From CAYJFX01 sp964370315 (GTDB taxonomy: Bacteria; Spirochaetota; Spirochaetia; Treponematales; Treponemataceae), in the NCBI GenBank assembly GCA_964370315.1, contig CAYJIS010000066.1:1-6627 (forward strand): 6,627 bases of DNA. The letters are read 5' to 3'. Shown here in pieces: positions 4,827-6,627 of the stretch (position 1 is the stretch's first letter; each line of letters begins with the position of its first letter). The notes below the pieces were generated by a model that saw only the letters and a list, made by a program, of their open reading frames with translations, was not told the DNA's origin and searched no databases. Position numbers and translations under genes: made by a program.

Positions 4827-6161
4827 TTATGCTTCAAAAACCTTTTTGCCCTTATACCATGTTTGCAAAACTTTACCCTTTACAGTTTTACCTTCAAAAG
4901 GGCATACTTTCCCTTGTGTCTTAAACTGAGAAGAATCTACTATCCAAGAAAAATCAGTATCTACAATAACAAGGTCTGCTTGCATTCCTTTTTGCAACAA
5001 CCCACGATCATCGTAACCTAGAATTTTAGCTGCGTTAGCAGACATAAGGGAAGAAAGCTTTGAAATTGAAATATTGTTTTTTACAACAAGCTCTGTGTTT
5101 GACACGGCAAAAGATGTTTCAAGACCAGAAAATCCAGGAGCACCAGTATCTTTATCAGCCATTGTATGTGGAGCGTGATCTGTTGCAATTACATCACAAG
5201 TGCCATCTATAATTGCTTCAACCAAAGAATCCCTATCTATTGTGTTTCTAATAGGAGGATTAACTAAATACCGCAAAAAACCTTCTTCATCACTAGAAAG
5301 TGAAAAATGGTGTGGTGTAATTTCACAGGTGACATTTACATTGCCTTCCTTTTTCCACCTTCGTATAATTTCTATAGTTTTTTTTGTGCTTGCATGAGCA
5401 ATATGCACTTTGCACATTGCCTTTTGTGCAATAAAAATATTCCTTTCAGTTGCCAAGTCTTCTGCTAAAGCAAGATAATCATGTGCCTTTCTTAAACATT
5501 CATCAATTCTTCTGTCGGCATTTTTTACACTTGCCCATTGATTTGCAGGAAGCCCTTTTAATAACCCAATTGCTTCTGCTCTTAAATTCTTAGCTAAATC
5601 AGTAAAAGAGGCGTCTTCACTATGACACGTTACTACCATGTTATATTTTGAGGCCTTTAACATAGCCTCAAGCATAACAGCACTCGATGCGACATCCTTC
5701 CCGTCTTCTGTAATAAGAAGTATTCCTGTTGCATTATCTATATGACTTGTATCCACCCCATTAAAATCTCTTGTAAGTGTTATACTTTGAATAAGCTCCG
5801 CCATTTCATAATGAGCAACTGAATCTTGAATAGAATGTGCAAGTGCAACGTCAGAAATAACTGGGTTCGTATTTGGCATTGCAACAAGAAGCCCAAACCC
5901 ACCAGCTACGGCTGCATTTAAAAAACTTTCAATTGTTTCTTTTTCCTCTTGCCCAGGGTTTCGTAAATGCACGTGCATATCAATAAAAGAAGGCATCAAT
6001 ACCTTACCTTGTACATCAACTTTTTCAACAGAAGAATCATTTAAAATATCTGTGCAGTCACCTAAAAGAACTTTTTGTATTCTTCCATCTTCTACAAAAA
6101 GCCCTCCCATAGAATCGGTATTGGCATCAACTAAGCGTGCATTATAAAACAAAGTCTTCAT
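4827..6161 (-). CDS. pyrC: Dihydroorotase (class I type)
   Basis: A cytoplasmic zinc amidohydrolase that cyclises N-carbamoyl-L-aspartate to L-dihydroorotate in pyrimidine synthesis. Its 444 residues are slightly above the usual 425 or so. Metal-site motifs are in order: DMHVHLRNPGQ (61-71, H63 and H65; R67 for substrate), TEDG with D153, TCHSED with H180, HIAHAS (253-258), and ATDHAPH with D328. MPNTNP (95-100), NPPIR (301-305) and GAPGFSGLETS (340-350) are typical of class I dihydroorotases and argue against dihydropyrimidinase or allantoinase. Residues about 185-250 look longer than in short homologues. The ATG overlaps the pyrI stop as TAATG, and GGGGA lies 9 nt upstream within pyrI, indicating translational coupling. 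I see no terminator of its own before the convergent SRP RNA gene. Confidence 0.95.
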   Translation of the reverse strand: MKTLFYNARLVDANTDSMGGLFVEDGRIQKVLLGDCTDILNDSSVEKVDVQGKVLMPSFIDMHVHLRNPGQEEKETIESFLNAAVAGGFGLLVAMPNTNPVISDVALAHSIQDSVAHYEMAELIQSITLTRDFNGVDTSHIDNATGILLITEDGKDVASSAVMLEAMLKASKYNMVVTCHSEDASFTDLAKNLRAEAIGLLKGLPANQWASVKNADRRIDECLRKAHDYLALAEDLATERNIFIAQKAMCKVHIAHASTKKTIEIIRRWKKEGNVNVTCEITPHHFSLSSDEEGFLRYLVNPPIRNTIDRDSLVEAIIDGTCDVIATDHAPHTMADKDTGAPGFSGLETSFAVSNTELVVKNNISISKLSSLMSANAAKILGYDDRGLLQKGMQADLVIVDTDFSWIVDSSQFKTQGKVCPFEGKTVKGKVLQTWYKGKKVFEA

Positions 6162-6601
6162 TAAAGAGCATCCCCGCTACCAGTAGAATACTGTTCATCA
6201 CAGTATTCACAAGCATACTTTTTTTTATCTTTATCAACAAGCTTAAAAATTTGTGGAACATAACTTTCAGTACTTGTGATACATCGTGGATTTTTACACT
6301 TAATAACATTTTCAACCCTATGTGGTAAAGTAAGAGTTATTTTACGTGTAATTTTTTCATTTTCAATAACATTTACCGTGATGTCAGGATCAATATAGCC
6401 TAAAACAGAATAGTCAATATTAATAATATTATCAATTTTTATTATATCTTTTTTTCCATGAGTTTTTGAACTTACATTCAAAATAAGGGCAACAGAATAT
6501 GAAGCCTTATCCAAGCCCAGCCAAGAGAAAATCTTGTGACCTGTTCCAGCTCTAATATGGTCAATTACCAATCCATCTTTTATTGTATCTACGTTTAACA
6601 T
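6161..6601 (-). CDS. pyrI: Aspartate carbamoyltransferase regulatory chain
   Basis: The regulatory subunit that binds CTP or ATP and controls the PyrB catalytic trimers at the first committed step of pyrimidine synthesis. At 146 residues it matches the family. The N-terminal nucleotide domain keeps VIDHI (D14, H15), KKDIIKID (K55) and K87, which align by hand with E. coli D19, H20, K60 and K94. The C-terminal zinc domain has CKNPRC (C102, C107) and CEYC (C131, C134), the four structural zinc ligands joining it to PyrB. The start is fixed by a strong AGGAGG 7 nt upstream. It is the first complete gene of the operon in this window, followed by pyrC. Allosteric behaviour is inferred from conserved residues only. 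Confidence 0.96.
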   Translation of the reverse strand: MLNVDTIKDGLVIDHIRAGTGHKIFSWLGLDKASYSVALILNVSSKTHGKKDIIKIDNIINIDYSVLGYIDPDITVNVIENEKITRKITLTLPHRVENVIKCKNPRCITSTESYVPQIFKLVDKDKKKYACEYCDEQYSTGSGDAL

Positions 6602-6608
6602 TGTATTA

Positions 6609-6614
6609 CCTCCT
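6609..6614 (-). promoter_or_regulatory. Ribosome binding site of pyrI
   Basis: A perfect AGGAGG is spaced 7 nt from the pyrI ATG. A TAG at 6613-6615, in a frame reading Asn-Ala-Glu-Phe-stop (6613-6627), overlaps it. This could be the end of an upstream gene, most plausibly pyrB, ending 11 nt before pyrI, but five codons are too few to identify it. Confidence 0.8.
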
Positions 6615-6627
6615 AAAACTCCGCGTT

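Noticed and set aside
4636..4929. 97-codon plus-strand frame beginning inside the SRP promoter
   Set aside because: It runs through the structured SRP RNA and into the antisense of pyrC, has no ribosome site, and the RNA explains the conservation pattern.

Overview
The window reads as an ordinary AT-rich bacterial chromosome segment. A host-associated spirochaete of the genus Treponema is my best guess. This rests on base composition by eye, a tandem pair of exported ankyrin-repeat proteins, a Clostridium-like PyrI and a tRNA with no encoded CCA end. None of these is a decisive taxonomic marker, and a low-GC Firmicute cannot be excluded.

Layout, left to right. Bases 1-420 hold a tRNA-Ser pair on the minus strand: tRNA-Ser(GCT), cut by the window edge, and a complete tRNA-Ser(TGA) with a strong promoter. 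About 190 bp of extra, structured and locally GC-richer DNA lies between the tRNA-Ser(TGA) 3' end and a hairpin that was probably its terminator. The far edge of that DNA carries an 18-bp copy of the tRNA 3' end, the signature of a tRNA-targeted insertion scar. Bases 433-588 are the 3' region of gdhA, with three hairpins. Bases 589-1935 are gdhA, an NADP-type glutamate dehydrogenase. Bases 2143-4549 are two tandem exported ankyrin-repeat genes, which look like a duplicated pair in one transcription unit. The next intergenic region has divergent signals: inverted repeats in front of the ankyrin genes, and a consensus-like promoter on the plus strand driving the small SRP RNA (about 4682-4813). 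Bases 4827-6601 are pyrC and pyrI, translationally coupled and entering from the right, with pyrB probably just outside the window.

Functionally, pyrI and pyrC belong to the aspartate-to-dihydroorotate part of pyrimidine synthesis, gdhA joins ammonia and 2-oxoglutarate metabolism, and the SRP RNA serves co-translational membrane targeting. The ankyrin proteins have no function that can be read from sequence beyond export and protein binding. All protein genes are on the minus strand; the SRP RNA is the only clear plus-strand gene. I see no new multi-gene system. The most unusual items are the tRNA-Ser insertion scar with its palindromic filler, the possible alternative fold at the gdhA terminator, and the repeat-register history of the ankyrin pair.
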